Positions 27,245-36,115 of a DNA stretch of 64,000 nt are shown one piece after another. Numbering within the stretch: position 1 is the first letter of the stretch; each line of letters opens with the position of its first letter. The DNA is from Synechococcus sp. CBW1004 (GTDB taxonomy: Bacteria; Cyanobacteriota; Cyanobacteriia; PCC-6307; Cyanobiaceae). A model generated the notes under the pieces. That model made no database searches. It was not told where the DNA came from and saw nothing but the letters and a program-made list of their open reading frames with translations. The stretch covers positions 3,430,686 through 3,494,685 of the forward strand of contig NZ_CP060397.1 of NCBI RefSeq assembly GCF_015840715.1. The letters are read 5' to 3'. The translations under genes and the position numbers were made by a program.

Positions 27245-29079
27245 TCGGCGATCTCGAGGGGAATGCTGAGCGGATTCTGCGGGCGGGCCTGCAGGCGGCG
27301 GAACAGGGGGCCGAGCTGCTGCTGACGCCCGAGCTGTCGCTATGGGGCTATCCGCCGCGCGATCTGCTGCTGCGCCCGGCCCTGGTGGAGCGCCAGAACG
27401 ACGGGCTGCAGGCTCTGGCCGAGGGGCTGCCGGCGGGGATGGCGGTGCTGGTGGGGATGGCCGAGCCGGTGCCGGGCGGCGGCAGCCCCGGCCTGTGGAA
27501 CGCCATGGCCATGGTGCGTGCTGGCGGCTGGCAGGTGGTGGCGCGCAAGCGCCTGCTGCCCAGCTACGACGTCTTCGATGAGAGCCGCTATTTCCTGGCC
27601 GGACAGCAGCCGGCCGTGCTGGAGCTGGGCCAGCGACCCGGCGGCGGATCCTGGCGACTGGGGCTGAGCATCTGCGAGGACCTGTGGGTGGAGCAGGAGC
27701 TGCAGACGCAGCGAGTGGCCGGTGTCGATCCGATCGGCGAGCTGGCTCAGCTGGATGTGGATCTGCTGCTGAACCTGTCCGCGTCTCCCTATGGCCGCGG
27801 CAAGCATGCGCTGCGCAGGCAGCTGGGGCAGCGCGCCGCCAGCCGGGCCGGCTGCCCGCTGGTGTATGTGAACCAGGTGGGCGGCAATGACGAGCTGGTG
27901 TTCGACGGCGCCAGTTTCGTGGTCGATGCCGATGGCACGCTGCTCGGCCAGGGGCCCGTCTGCAGGGAGGCGCTGCTGCTCTGGGATGCCGCTGATCCCC
28001 GCGGCTCCTGGCGGCAGCTGCCGCTGGACAGGAGATCCCAGGAGGCTGGACCGTCGGATCGACTGGCAGCGGGTGCTTTGCGCCAGACGCAGCCTGAGGC
28101 GTCATCCACGATCACGGCTGCCACCAGCTCTGTTGGATCGACCGGCGGCGGCGGCGTGCAGGGAGGCCAGCCAGGCGTCGCGCCGCCGCTTGCCGTGCCC
28201 CCGGAGATGGAGCAGCTGCTGCGGGCCCTGGTGCTGGGGGTGGGCGATTACGCCCGCAAGTGTGGCTTTCAGGGAGCGCTGCTGGGCCTGAGTGGCGGCA
28301 TCGATTCGGCCCTGGTGGCGGTGATCGCCGCAGCAGCCCTGGGCGCGGATCGGGTCAAGGCCCTGCGGCTGCCGTCCCCCTGGAGTTCACAGGGGTCCCT
28401 GGAGGATGCCCAGGCCCTGGCCGATCGCCTCGGGCTCGACCTGCAGACCGTGCCGATCGCCCCGCTGATGCACAGCTTCGATCAGGCCCTGACGCCGGTA
28501 CTGGAGCAGGAGCCCAGTGGCGTGACGGCGGAGAATCTGCAGTCGCGCATCCGCGGCACGCTGTTGATGGCCCTGGCCAATCAGCAGGGACGGCTGCTGC
28601 TCTCCACCGGCAACAAATCGGAACTGGCGGTGGGCTACTGCACCCTCTACGGCGACATGAACGGCGGCCTGGCGGTGATCGGCGATCTGTACAAGACCAC
28701 CGTGTTCACTCTGTGCGACTGGATCGACAGCCCCGAATCAGCAGGCTGCCGCCAGGATCTGGGCCTGCCGCCCGATGGCGAACTGATCGGCAGGGCGATC
28801 CGCACCAAGCCCCCCAGCGCCGAGCTGCGCCCCGATCAGAAGGACAGTGATTCGCTGCCCGACTACGCCGTGCTCGATCCGCTGCTGAGGCGGATCATCG
28901 AGGGGATGCAGACCCCCGAACAGCTGATCACTGGAGGAGCCGATCCGGCCCTGGCTGAGCGGGTTCAAGGACTGCTGCGCCGCGCCGAGTTCAAGCGTCG
29001 TCAGGCGCCGCCGGTGCTCAAGATCAGCAGCCGTTCGTTTGGAGGCGGGTGGCGGATGCCGATTGCGGGGGTGGGGTGA
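27211..29079 (+). CDS. nadE: glutamine-dependent NAD+ synthetase
   Basis: A 622-residue two-domain enzyme. The N-terminal nitrilase-type glutaminase (about 1-265) has the Glu-Lys-Cys triad: LLTPELSLWGYPPRDLLLRP, ARKRLLPSYDVFDESRYF and LGLSICEDLW. A variable Ser/Gly-rich linker (about 270-325) follows. The synthetase domain has LGLSGGIDSALVAVIAAAAL (ATP-binding SGGxDS), STGNKSELAVGYCTLYGDMN and a C-terminal KISSRSFGGGWRMPI. It amidates deamido-NAD to NAD. The start at 27211 lies inside nadD. Confidence 0.93.
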   Translation: MRLALAQLDALIGDLEGNAERILRAGLQAAEQGAELLLTPELSLWGYPPRDLLLRPALVERQNDGLQALAEGLPAGMAVLVGMAEPVPGGGSPGLWNAMAMVRAGGWQVVARKRLLPSYDVFDESRYFLAGQQPAVLELGQRPGGGSWRLGLSICEDLWVEQELQTQRVAGVDPIGELAQLDVDLLLNLSASPYGRGKHALRRQLGQRAASRAGCPLVYVNQVGGNDELVFDGASFVVDADGTLLGQGPVCREALLLWDAADPRGSWRQLPLDRRSQEAGPSDRLAAGALRQTQPEASSTITAATSSVGSTGGGGVQGGQPGVAPPLAVPPEMEQLLRALVLGVGDYARKCGFQGALLGLSGGIDSALVAVIAAAALGADRVKALRLPSPWSSQGSLEDAQALADRLGLDLQTVPIAPLMHSFDQALTPVLEQEPSGVTAENLQSRIRGTLLMALANQQGRLLLSTGNKSELAVGYCTLYGDMNGGLAVIGDLYKTTVFTLCDWIDSPESAGCRQDLGLPPDGELIGRAIRTKPPSAELRPDQKDSDSLPDYAVLDPLLRRIIEGMQTPEQLITGGADPALAERVQGLLRRAEFKRRQAPPVLKISSRSFGGGWRMPIAGVG

Positions 29080-29090
29080 AATGAAGAGGC

Positions 29091-29130
29091 CTCATCTGGG
29101 TTCGATGACTGAACTCGTAACCCAGATGAG
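29091..29130. terminator. 12-base-pair hairpin between convergent genes
   Basis: CTCATCTGGGTT (29091-29102) and AACCCAGATGAG (29119-29130) are perfect inverted repeats with a 16-base loop. It lies 11 bases after nadE and 10 bases after the end of the convergent secreted-protein gene. There is no T-run, so termination is likely but not certain. Confidence 0.55.
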
Positions 29131-29139
29131 CCTGCCGAC

Positions 29140-30180
29140 TCATGCGCTGACAGGATTGGTGCGCGACACCTGGATGCGCTTTCGCATTTTACGGCTGGCA
29201 CTGAAGGCGACACCTGCTCCAAGAATGGGCAGCGGCCCAGGTACAGGCGTCGCCCCGGCAAGGTCGGCAACGAGGGGGCCACCAGGAGAAGTGAAAGGCA
29301 AAGCAGAAGCCGCCCCAGTGGCGGTGTTAATCGAATACCAATTGCCGGCTGCATTAGTGGCAAAGAGGGTGGGGCCTCCACTAAAAGCAATTTGGACGTT
29401 TTCTGATAAGCCAGTTGAAACAGGATTGATAATGGGAGAAAGTGTTCCACCGTTGGTGAAATTTTGGATATTGTATTTGTAGAAAAGTCGATCATTTGCG
29501 GTAACGCCATACAGGCCGCCAGCGCTATCAATTGCAATGTCTCCATAGGCACTTGTGGCGATCGAAGGAGCACCACCGAGCGTCATGGAATCAGGGAGGA
29601 AATTATTAAACTGCCCTGCAGTAGGAAGGGCACCGTTGTATAAGATAGGGATCTTGTAAATGGTATTGGTGGTATTCTTGATGGCATAAATAGAGCCATT
29701 GAAGAAAGCTGCACCAGCAAGACCATTGTTAGTACTGGTGGCAGTATTAACTGTGTTGCTCAATGTGCCAATCGTGCCCCACTGGGGAGTGCCGCTAGCT
29801 AGTGAAACATAGTTAACTTTGATTGCTCCGTTGTTGACTGGAGTTCCGTTGGTGCCGCTAAAGTTGTTATCGAAGAAAAAGATGGTTTTGTTGGCGGCAT
29901 CGTAAGAAAATCCATTGACCGAAGCCTGAGTGCAGGCTGCAGCAGAACAAACAAGACCATTGTTGGAATTGCTTGAACTGGAAAAAGTGGCCGTATTTGA
30001 TGCTACTGTGTAAGTGGTAAGTTTGAATGGTTGGCTGGTTCCTTGAGCTTCAATAGCATAAAATGTACCTGAAACAGAAGGTACCGCTTTTGCGGGCTGG
30101 CCAAGTGCCGACATGGCAATGCAGCTTGCGAGGGTGCCAGCTGCAATCAGCAGATGATTCTTGAGCTTCGGAGACGCCAT
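29140..30180 (-). CDS. secreted protein with PEP-CTERM-like sorting signal
   Basis: A 346-residue exported protein. It has an N-terminal signal peptide (KNHLLIAAGTLASCIAMSAL ending near GQPAKAVPS) and an Asn/Thr/Gly/Ser-rich beta-type body that resembles a repeat-propeller (FSYDAANKTIFFFDNN, GLYGVTANDRLFYKYN). The C-terminus is TPVPGPLPILGAGVAFSASR then RKMRKRIQ: a VPGPLP motif, short hydrophobic segment and basic tail, the cyanobacterial version of PEP-CTERM signals cleaved by exosortase. The gene is distinctly AT-richer than its neighbours, which suggests acquisition. Function unknown. Confidence 0.75.
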   Translation of the reverse strand: MASPKLKNHLLIAAGTLASCIAMSALGQPAKAVPSVSGTFYAIEAQGTSQPFKLTTYTVASNTATFSSSSNSNNGLVCSAAACTQASVNGFSYDAANKTIFFFDNNFSGTNGTPVNNGAIKVNYVSLASGTPQWGTIGTLSNTVNTATSTNNGLAGAAFFNGSIYAIKNTTNTIYKIPILYNGALPTAGQFNNFLPDSMTLGGAPSIATSAYGDIAIDSAGGLYGVTANDRLFYKYNIQNFTNGGTLSPIINPVSTGLSENVQIAFSGGPTLFATNAAGNWYSINTATGAASALPFTSPGGPLVADLAGATPVPGPLPILGAGVAFSASRKMRKRIQVSRTNPVSA

Positions 30181-30398
30181 TGATCTTTCTACTCTCGATC
30201 TTATGCTAGCTCATGCATTGCACTGCTGAGGTGTCCTGTCAGAAAATTCACGTGCAGGACGTGGCTGGGGCGGCTGCTAACGGGTCTCATTCTGTGTCCA
30301 ATGGTATGCGTGGAGGTCTTGAGGGCTCTGGTTCATCCCCGCGAGATCTCGTCAAGGCTGCTGGTGTGAGCTCAGGTAGGAGCACCGGTCTTCTCTCT

Positions 30399-30442
30399 GT
30401 GTCCAAAAGCGCCGTTGCAGGTGTCCAAAAGCGCCGTTGCAG
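30399..30442 (+). repeat. 22-base tandem duplication
   Basis: The unit GTGTCCAAAAGCGCCGTTGC plus AG occurs at 30399-30420 and again at 30421-30442 without a mismatch. Confidence 0.9.
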
Positions 30443-30640
30443 CAGCCGATCTCGATCAGATCGGCTTTCTCAAGGCCATTCCAGATCAACGGATGCGGAG
30501 TGAGCTGCAATTCCCTCGTCTGCTGAGGCTGCCAGGGGCGGAAAGTCCTGCGCTTCTACATGCCCATTATCTTGCCAAGATCCATTGCAGTCACAGGGAT
30601 CTGGGCAGATTCGGTGGGGGCTGTGGAGAACGCGGCTGCT
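30430..30640 (+). pseudogene. possible ISAs1-type transposase N-terminal remnant
   Basis: The frame reads AAADLDQIGFLKAIPDQRMR, similar in pattern to the IPDxR-M-R start of ISAs1/H-repeat transposases, then loses likeness, with SHRDLGRF further on recalling the SLRDLERF segment. Frameshifts would be needed to join the parts. Weak call from pattern only. Confidence 0.3.
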
Positions 30641-30868
30641 GATCTATGCGCAACAGCCTCCTACTTCAGCTTTGGGAGGACCTTCTGGTCGAACATCGTC
30701 AGCCGTTACTGGGAATTGGCATCGTAGGCGGCCCTGCACCAGCGGGCTACCTGCTCAGAAATAGGCCCGCTTTCGGCAGTTGTACCCGTTCAGGGGGCGG
30801 AAAAGTCCAGCGCGAACTAAAGCCCTGCTGAACCCTTGACGGGAGCCTGATTGCCGGTTGCATCTCAG

Positions 30869-31165
30869 TCAGAGACCACCTGTGATGAGCAGGCCAACTG
30901 CCGGGATTCCTGACGCGGGCACCGTGACCTGGGCGACAACGCGGTGGTTGCCGTCGTCCGTCTCAATCGTTGAGCTCCGCGGGGTTTTGCCGTCACAGAC
31001 CAACTCATTCAGACCGTCTGGCCCACCTGGGATCTGGCCGATCATCCAGGCCTGGAGCACCTGGCCGAACTCCTGCAGATGAGTCTTATGCACAGGTAGA
31101 GGAAGGTGGTATCCGACGGCCAGCGCTTGAGGGCCAGGCCCTGCGCTTGGTTCAGTACCTCCCAA
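30869..31165 (-). pseudogene. ISAs1-family transposase internal fragment
   Basis: On the minus strand THLQEFGQVLQAWMIGQIPG then NELVCDGKTPRSSTIETDDG and HRVVAQVT match the central part of ISAs1-type transposases, where VCDGKTLRGS is the usual form and holds the first catalytic Asp. The frame stops soon after and neither end of a transposase is present. It is a decayed remnant with no likely product. Confidence 0.6.
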
Positions 31166-31201
31166 GGTCTGCCTAAAAGTGTGACCATGTCGAGCTCAAT
31201 C

Positions 31202-31207
31202 TAGTTA
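31202..31207 (+). repeat. target-site duplication, left copy (TAGTTA)
   Basis: TAGTTA directly precedes the left inverted repeat of the IS5-type element; the same six bases follow its right end at 32926-32931. Confidence 0.75.
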
Positions 31208-32925
31208 GGGCTTCCTGAGAAAGTGAGAGGGAGGTCAAGCTGTCAAAGAGCCGAGCCTGAGTGAGGCGGAGACTGGCCGTTCATGTGGGGCTGAGATGAG
31301 TGCTCACACACACGAATGGGGACCCCTTGCCTGGTTGATTGCACAGGAGAAGTTGCAGCCAGGACGCAAAAAGAACAAAAAGAAGCTCCAGCAGCTTCTC
31401 GAGGTTCATCACCAGAATATTGAGTGCAATGGTTGAACCCTGGGTCACAGCGAGCTTCTCACGAATCAGGCCCAGTCCAAAACGCCTCTTGCCTTGGCCG
31501 ATCTTGCCTTCAACGGCATTCCTTTGGCGCTGGTCATCGATGAACTGCTGCTTCTCGGCAGCCACCAATTCAGGATCGTTCTTCGGCCGTCCAAGTCGCG
31601 GGCCACTCAAACGGATTCCATGGCGCTGGCAGAAGGCACGGTTCGATCTTGTGCGGTAGATCTGGTCAGCACAAATCACCATCGGATAGTGACCATGGCG
31701 ACGCCGATAGGAAATCGCTTGACCCTTGAGGTCTTCTCCTTCGTTGTAGGGGTCATAACTCAGGCGATCGAGGAAGGTGAATCCCTCGCCGGTGACAGAG
31801 ATTGAGATCTTGGCTCCGAACTCAACATTGCAACGAGCTTTCCCGCGGACAATCGGCCTGATATGTGCCTGGCAGAGGCTGACGATGCGATCTGGGATGC
31901 TTCTGCTGTCTGCGTGATAGAGAATAGTCTGCTGGCGGACCAGCTCGCTGATCACCAGCAACTTCCGGTAGATATGCCGTCCGGCGGCCAGAAGGCTGCC
32001 ACCACAGGCGATCAGGGCGTCAACGCTTGCCAGATTCCGCTTGAGGTGACCAAGCTGCTGCTTGATCGCTTTGCGGATCTTGCTGATCCTTGGCTTCTTC
32101 TTTTTGGCCACTGCAAGAAACTGCTGCCTCGCCTTTTTGCGGTGTGTACGCGGCTTGTAGCCGAAGCGTTCCCTGACCTGGGGATGCATCGCATCAATCA
32201 GGATCTCAGTCACCTCCCTGGCTTCATTGAGCAGGGATAGATCGGTGGGATGACGGATATCCACCGGCGCACAGGTGGCATCGATCAAGAGTGAACCCTG
32301 ATTCGGCTGCTTCTGCAAGGATGGCTTTGGTTGGTCGGGAGGACTGGTCGATCCGCCACTGCCGTCGTCATCCCCTGTGCCCTGGGGATCTGATGAGCGA
32401 ATCATTTTCAGGCCGTGGCGCACAATCCTTTCATTGCATTCATTCACAATCGCTTCTGGCAAGCGCTTGCGGAAATACACCATCATCGATGGATCAAACG
32501 GCGCCGAAGACTGGAACGCTTCCAAGCCAATGAAAAACTGGAGATAGGGGTTTTCCTTGATCTGCTCCACCAGTTCTTCATCCGTGAGCCCGAGACGGGT
32601 CTTGATGATCAAGGCACCCAGTGCCATGCGAAAGGGTTTTGCCGGTGCTCCAAAGCCCTTACAGAATTGCGCTGCGTAGTCGTCCTCCAGTTCATCCCAC
32701 GGAATGAGCTCAGCCAGCTTGATCCACCGATTATCACCGGAGAGTTTGCCGCCAAACGGCAGGAAGAAGTCTTCGAACGAGAGCTGATAACGATGCTCAC
32801 GCCGATACATGTGGAAAACTCCGGACCGCTTTTGGGCTCAGATCAGCCCTTTCACGCACATTTTACCGTCAGAAACTGCCGAGATCCATTGCACTGCAGT
32901 GGATCTGCCCTTATTCAGGAAGCCC
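31208..32925 (-). mobile_element. complete IS5-type insertion sequence
   Basis: The 1718-base element has ends GGGCTTCCTGAGAAAG at the left (31208-31223) and, as reverse complement, GGGCTTCCTGAATAAG at the right (32910-32925): 16 bases with two mismatches. It is flanked by TAGTTA direct repeats. It carries one intact transposase on the minus strand. On its right it abuts, on the minus strand, the TAA stop of an ISAs1-type remnant, so it inserted into older IS material. Confidence 0.85.
31281..32810 (-). CDS. IS5-family transposase
   Basis: A 509-residue transposase, the only gene of the element. The N-terminal DUF772-like region is FRMALGALIIKTRLGLTDEE then ENPYLQFFIGLEAFQ, and the DDE core shows LLIDATCAPVDIRHPTDLSL, VICADQIYRTRSNRAFCQRH and QRNAVEGKIGQGKRRFGLGL with the final Glu. 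A basic segment with KKKKPRISKIRKAIKQQLGH lies between. All three acidic residues appear intact, so the element may still be active. Confidence 0.9.
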   Translation of the reverse strand: MYRREHRYQLSFEDFFLPFGGKLSGDNRWIKLAELIPWDELEDDYAAQFCKGFGAPAKPFRMALGALIIKTRLGLTDEELVEQIKENPYLQFFIGLEAFQSSAPFDPSMMVYFRKRLPEAIVNECNERIVRHGLKMIRSSDPQGTGDDDGSGGSTSPPDQPKPSLQKQPNQGSLLIDATCAPVDIRHPTDLSLLNEAREVTEILIDAMHPQVRERFGYKPRTHRKKARQQFLAVAKKKKPRISKIRKAIKQQLGHLKRNLASVDALIACGGSLLAAGRHIYRKLLVISELVRQQTILYHADSRSIPDRIVSLCQAHIRPIVRGKARCNVEFGAKISISVTGEGFTFLDRLSYDPYNEGEDLKGQAISYRRRHGHYPMVICADQIYRTRSNRAFCQRHGIRLSGPRLGRPKNDPELVAAEKQQFIDDQRQRNAVEGKIGQGKRRFGLGLIREKLAVTQGSTIALNILVMNLEKLLELLFVLFASWLQLLLCNQPGKGSPFVCVSTHLSPT

Positions 32926-32931
32926 TAGTTA
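32926..32931 (+). repeat. target-site duplication, right copy (TAGTTA)
   Basis: Matches the six bases directly left of the element at 31202-31207. Confidence 0.75.
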
Positions 32932-33140
32932 CCACGCCTTCCAGGCCAGCATTCCTTGGATGTCGTAGGGCAAGTCCCGGAGCCCTTGCCGGATCGAGCG
33001 GTAGCCACCACGCAGCAGGTTCATTCACGATGGTCTGCAAGAAGGCAAAGACCGCTGCCCCGAGGCGGTTGGCGAAGCGGTGATCGTCCTCACCCAGCTT
33101 GGGAATCACGAGCCATCAGGGCCCACTTGGCTCTACAGGG
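32932..33140 (-). pseudogene. ISAs1-family transposase C-terminal fragment
   Basis: Minus-strand frames read KLGEDDHRFANRLGAAVFAF then LQTIV, and after a one-base frame change NLLRGGYRSIRQGLRDLPYD then IQGMLAW before a TAA at the IS5 junction. This is the C-terminal end of an ISAs1-type transposase (usual form QLGEDAHRYANR...LRRGGYRSIRQGLREL). At least one indel separates the two pieces and the rest of the gene is missing. Because the C-terminus here lies at higher coordinates than the central fragment at 30869-31165, the two remnants cannot be one element split by the IS5 insertion. Confidence 0.65.
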
Positions 33141-33334
33141 GCTGAAGCCCGAGTAGGCAGCTCAACAGGAAGCTGCAGCATGACCACACCCACCCACTCT
33201 CATAAAGCCTGGACCAATAAAGGAGATCACATCACTTTCGCCAAACACTTAACGGGCTGAAGGCGAGGCGGTGTGATAAGTCCACCGCAGTCCGAGATTG
33301 AAGTCGTACGCATAAGCATCACAGCGTCGTCAGC
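33141..33334. other. gap before oxygenase gene, nothing seen
   Basis: With the ISAs1 fragment this forms a roughly 400-base gene-free stretch. No frame, hairpin or repeat of note was recognised. Confidence 0.5.
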
Positions 33335-34213
33335 TCAGCGATTAATAGTGTGATGCCTCCGCTCTTTGGTCGGCTTAATAATAAAATCTTCCCAGCATGG
33401 CTTGCTGTCTATTTCAATTTCATGAAACCACAGATTGCCGTACAGCTGTGTCCGCTGAGTGCGCAGATGATCATAACTCGCCTTGATAGCGTGCAGTGAT
33501 GAATTGGTAGGCGCAAATATGATTATCGAATTGTTTTTCGTCTGCCTAAACACTGTATTGCACCAGTCCCAGGGAACCCAGCATCGGTCCTGCATTGGGT
33601 TGCCTTCCCAATAACACTGGATGTATCGAAACTCATCTTTAAAGACCATGTATTGAGTGTGATAATTAATGAGCTCGCTATCGCCGGAGGGATTAATGTT
33701 GACCATGTACGTTAGGGCTTTTCTTCGGATGTCCGGATGTGGGCTGATCTCGTAACCGTCCAGATATTTGTGTAACCCTGAATCCCTGAATGTCAGACCA
33801 TAATTAACGTCAAACTTCTTGGCGCATGAGGAGAAAAAGTATTCTGACCCGAAAAAGTGAACTAATGAAGTGAGCAAACTAGATTCAATTTTGCGCATTC
33901 GATAGGTGATCCCAAAACCTTCGCAAGTTGTTACATTGCCACATTCCTGAATATTCTTTCGTGATCTCCAGCTTAGATAAGTCTTCTCGTCTGTTGTGCA
34001 CCCCGGGAATTCTATTGCCTCGTATCCGGCATCGGAAAGAGATCCAAGGAGTTCAACATCGCCTGTCGATCTTGGGAGATTAATTTGCGGCTCGTTTAGA
34101 ATGCCGTCAAGGTCATGGGGCTCAAGGATGTTCTCAATATACAAGTGTGGAAATGGAAATTTCTTTATCGGAGTCGAATTGATCTTTTCTATGATGTAGG
34201 CAAAGCGACTCAT
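33335..34213 (-). CDS. 2OG-Fe(II) oxygenase-like protein
   Basis: About 292 residues from the ATG at 34213 (an upstream ATG at 34255 would add 14). FPFPHLYIENILEPHDLDGI is a typical opening of this oxygenase type. The iron ligands are likely His and Asp in GYEISPHPDIRRKALTYMVN (HxD) and His in NSSLHAIKA, with a 2OG-binding Arg/Lys nearby; the fold is that of prolyl-hydroxylase-like dioxygenases found in polysaccharide and secondary metabolite islands. Codon use is AT-rich, unlike the core. Substrate unknown. Confidence 0.75.
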   Translation of the reverse strand: MSRFAYIIEKINSTPIKKFPFPHLYIENILEPHDLDGILNEPQINLPRSTGDVELLGSLSDAGYEAIEFPGCTTDEKTYLSWRSRKNIQECGNVTTCEGFGITYRMRKIESSLLTSLVHFFGSEYFFSSCAKKFDVNYGLTFRDSGLHKYLDGYEISPHPDIRRKALTYMVNINPSGDSELINYHTQYMVFKDEFRYIQCYWEGNPMQDRCWVPWDWCNTVFRQTKNNSIIIFAPTNSSLHAIKASYDHLRTQRTQLYGNLWFHEIEIDSKPCWEDFIIKPTKERRHHTINR

Positions 34214-35443
34214 CTTAGGGGCGCATTGATTTGGCGATTTTAGCACAATGCCCATGATCAGCGTGCATGGTCATCGACTGAAACTCTTTCTGTAACGCTC
34301 CTTGGAGCGTAAGCGATTCTGCTGCGCCTCACCATCTCGCGAGAGAATGGCACTGTGGTCGCAGATGTGACGAGTCCCTATGTCCAGTAGGCTATAGATT
34401 ATTGGAGATTATGCGCATTCCACGGCCCAAATGCTCACCAAGCTCGAATGCTCTCTGGCTGAGATGGAGGCAGGTATGCCTCGGAATTCGCTGGTCGTAG
34501 TAACGTCATTTTTCCCACGACGAGCTACAGGGTGGCTGCAGGGCCTATGAGAAGTCAGGCAGGGCTCAGTGCCAACCTAGTCCCCTGGTGATTGGCTAGA
34601 GCTCACCGAAGCGGAAGTCATTCAAGGCAATCCTGGCTAGTACGAATGGGATCTGATCGATGTTGACCTTGCAGCCGGTATGGAAGCCTTCTCGGCGCTG
34701 GGTGTCGCGTGCGCAGTGCCAGGGGTCTTTAAATCTCCATCAATCACGACTCGGCTGTAGCCGAGCATGGTCGCTGATGTGCAAGCTACTGTAGTGGTAA
34801 CGGGTTTCGGTTACACGCTCGCAGTCGCGACTCCTCTAGCAGCGGACTGTGAGAAATGTGACACGATTGGGGAATTTTAGGCCAACCACTCTGGGGGTGT
34901 TCATGCCCAGCAGATCACTGATCTTCGATCAGCACGCCCAACAGGGAAGGAAGCAGCACCCATCCGGGGACAGATGGCATGGGCAGGCTGAAATGGCTTG
35001 CTGCGCCTTTATCGGCAACAAACTCCTATGATACGAATGGGTTTCAGCTGACGTCCATCTTGACTGTATATGGAATCAGAACTGCCAGCCAACTCTCTAC
35101 TCAACTTGAGTGCAAATTGTGCCCTTGCTAGCACACATGCGTTTAACTATGGCAGATCGTCGAGCTAAAACAGGCTTAATTATTGCATGTAGTCTGCTGA
35201 TCCGCTATGCACTAAAGCCACTCATTCCATTGCCTTGCGACTGTCTATTAAGGCTCGAGACAGCGTATTGCGTTTATTCACGTGATTGCGAGACTTATAC
35301 GCCATTGGCTATCGGACGACTATTCGAGTTGTATTATTATCGTCAATCCTCTAGGTGGCCTTAATTCATTGGTTGCGCCAACACACTGCATGACCCCATC
35401 TCTTTTATTGATTGCTTTTTAAGTCGATCCCACGATCTGTACA
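34214..35443. other. 1.2-kb gene-poor stretch
   Basis: No convincing gene on either strand. Open frames of 60 and 84 codons (34849-35031, 35110-35364) have no recognisable features. A perfect hairpin ACGCTCC/GGAGCGT occurs at about 34294-34309. A stretch near 34590-34740 reads like a decayed coding sequence (LELTEAEVIQGNPG, stop, YEWDLIDVDLAAGMEAFSAL), which I could not identify. Confidence 0.5.
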
Positions 35444-36115
35444 ATGACCTTATCACCTGAGTCGGGTATTGAGTCTTCGAGCTCTACCCCTAATTGCATA
35501 AAGCTATGCATTGTCAGTCATGGCGGCTCAGGCTCCACCATGCTAATTAACTTTCTGGGAAGCTATACGCAAACCAATCAGCCCAATAGCATGCACGATG
35601 GCTTAAAGCATTGCAACTCTCCAGATCATCCGATGCTGGCAAGATTAAATCCAAATAGATATATCTACTGCTACGATGATCCCCGAGTGACCGTCCTATC
35701 TCTATTTAGGCGAAGGCTTGCCGAGGGAATGCAGTTCAAGCTCCGTCACTTTTCAGATGATATTGTCCATTATCGACTTCTTGCTGAAACTCTCAAGCCC
35801 AGGGTTCGGAGTCTCGCGGATTTCTTCGATCTAGGGTATGACTGCTTTGGTATTAATGCTTTCTGGCAGAATTGGACACATGGGCCTGTCGGCCGCCCTA
35901 TCTTGTATGTTAGGTATAGCCAAATCTGGGAGTCTCTGCCTCTCATACTTGACTTTGCTGGTGTGGATCAGCAGTATTTGTCTAAATTCCCAAAGCGCCA
36001 AGTTCGTGCATCAAATCTTTCCGATATCACAGAAGAGCAGTTTCGAATATTAGATCGCATCTACGGGCAAACTGTTGCTGAGATGTCGCGCCTGCCCGCG
36101 TGCTACCAGCTCTAA
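35444..36115 (+). CDS. sulfotransferase-like protein
   Basis: A 223-residue protein. LCIVSHGGSGSTMLINFLGS near residues 22-41 has the form of the PAPS 5'-phosphate-binding loop of sulfotransferases; NRYIYCYDDPRVTVLSLFRR resembles the 3'-phosphate-binding region, and YVRYSQIWESLPLILDFAGV the later part. It would modify a surface sugar or small molecule with sulfate. It is shorter than typical sulfotransferases and divergent, so the donor could differ. AT-rich, alone on the plus strand. Confidence 0.65.
   Translation: MTLSPESGIESSSSTPNCIKLCIVSHGGSGSTMLINFLGSYTQTNQPNSMHDGLKHCNSPDHPMLARLNPNRYIYCYDDPRVTVLSLFRRRLAEGMQFKLRHFSDDIVHYRLLAETLKPRVRSLADFFDLGYDCFGINAFWQNWTHGPVGRPILYVRYSQIWESLPLILDFAGVDQQYLSKFPKRQVRASNLSDITEEQFRILDRIYGQTVAEMSRLPACYQL

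Larger units (their letters stand above)
30181..31207. other. 1-kb gap holding decayed insertion-sequence material
   Basis: No intact gene. It contains a 22-base tandem duplication (30399-30442), a possible ISAs1-type N-terminal scrap on the plus strand (about 30430-30640) and a recognisable ISAs1-type fragment on the minus strand (30869-31165). The right edge is the IS5-type element. Confidence 0.6.
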
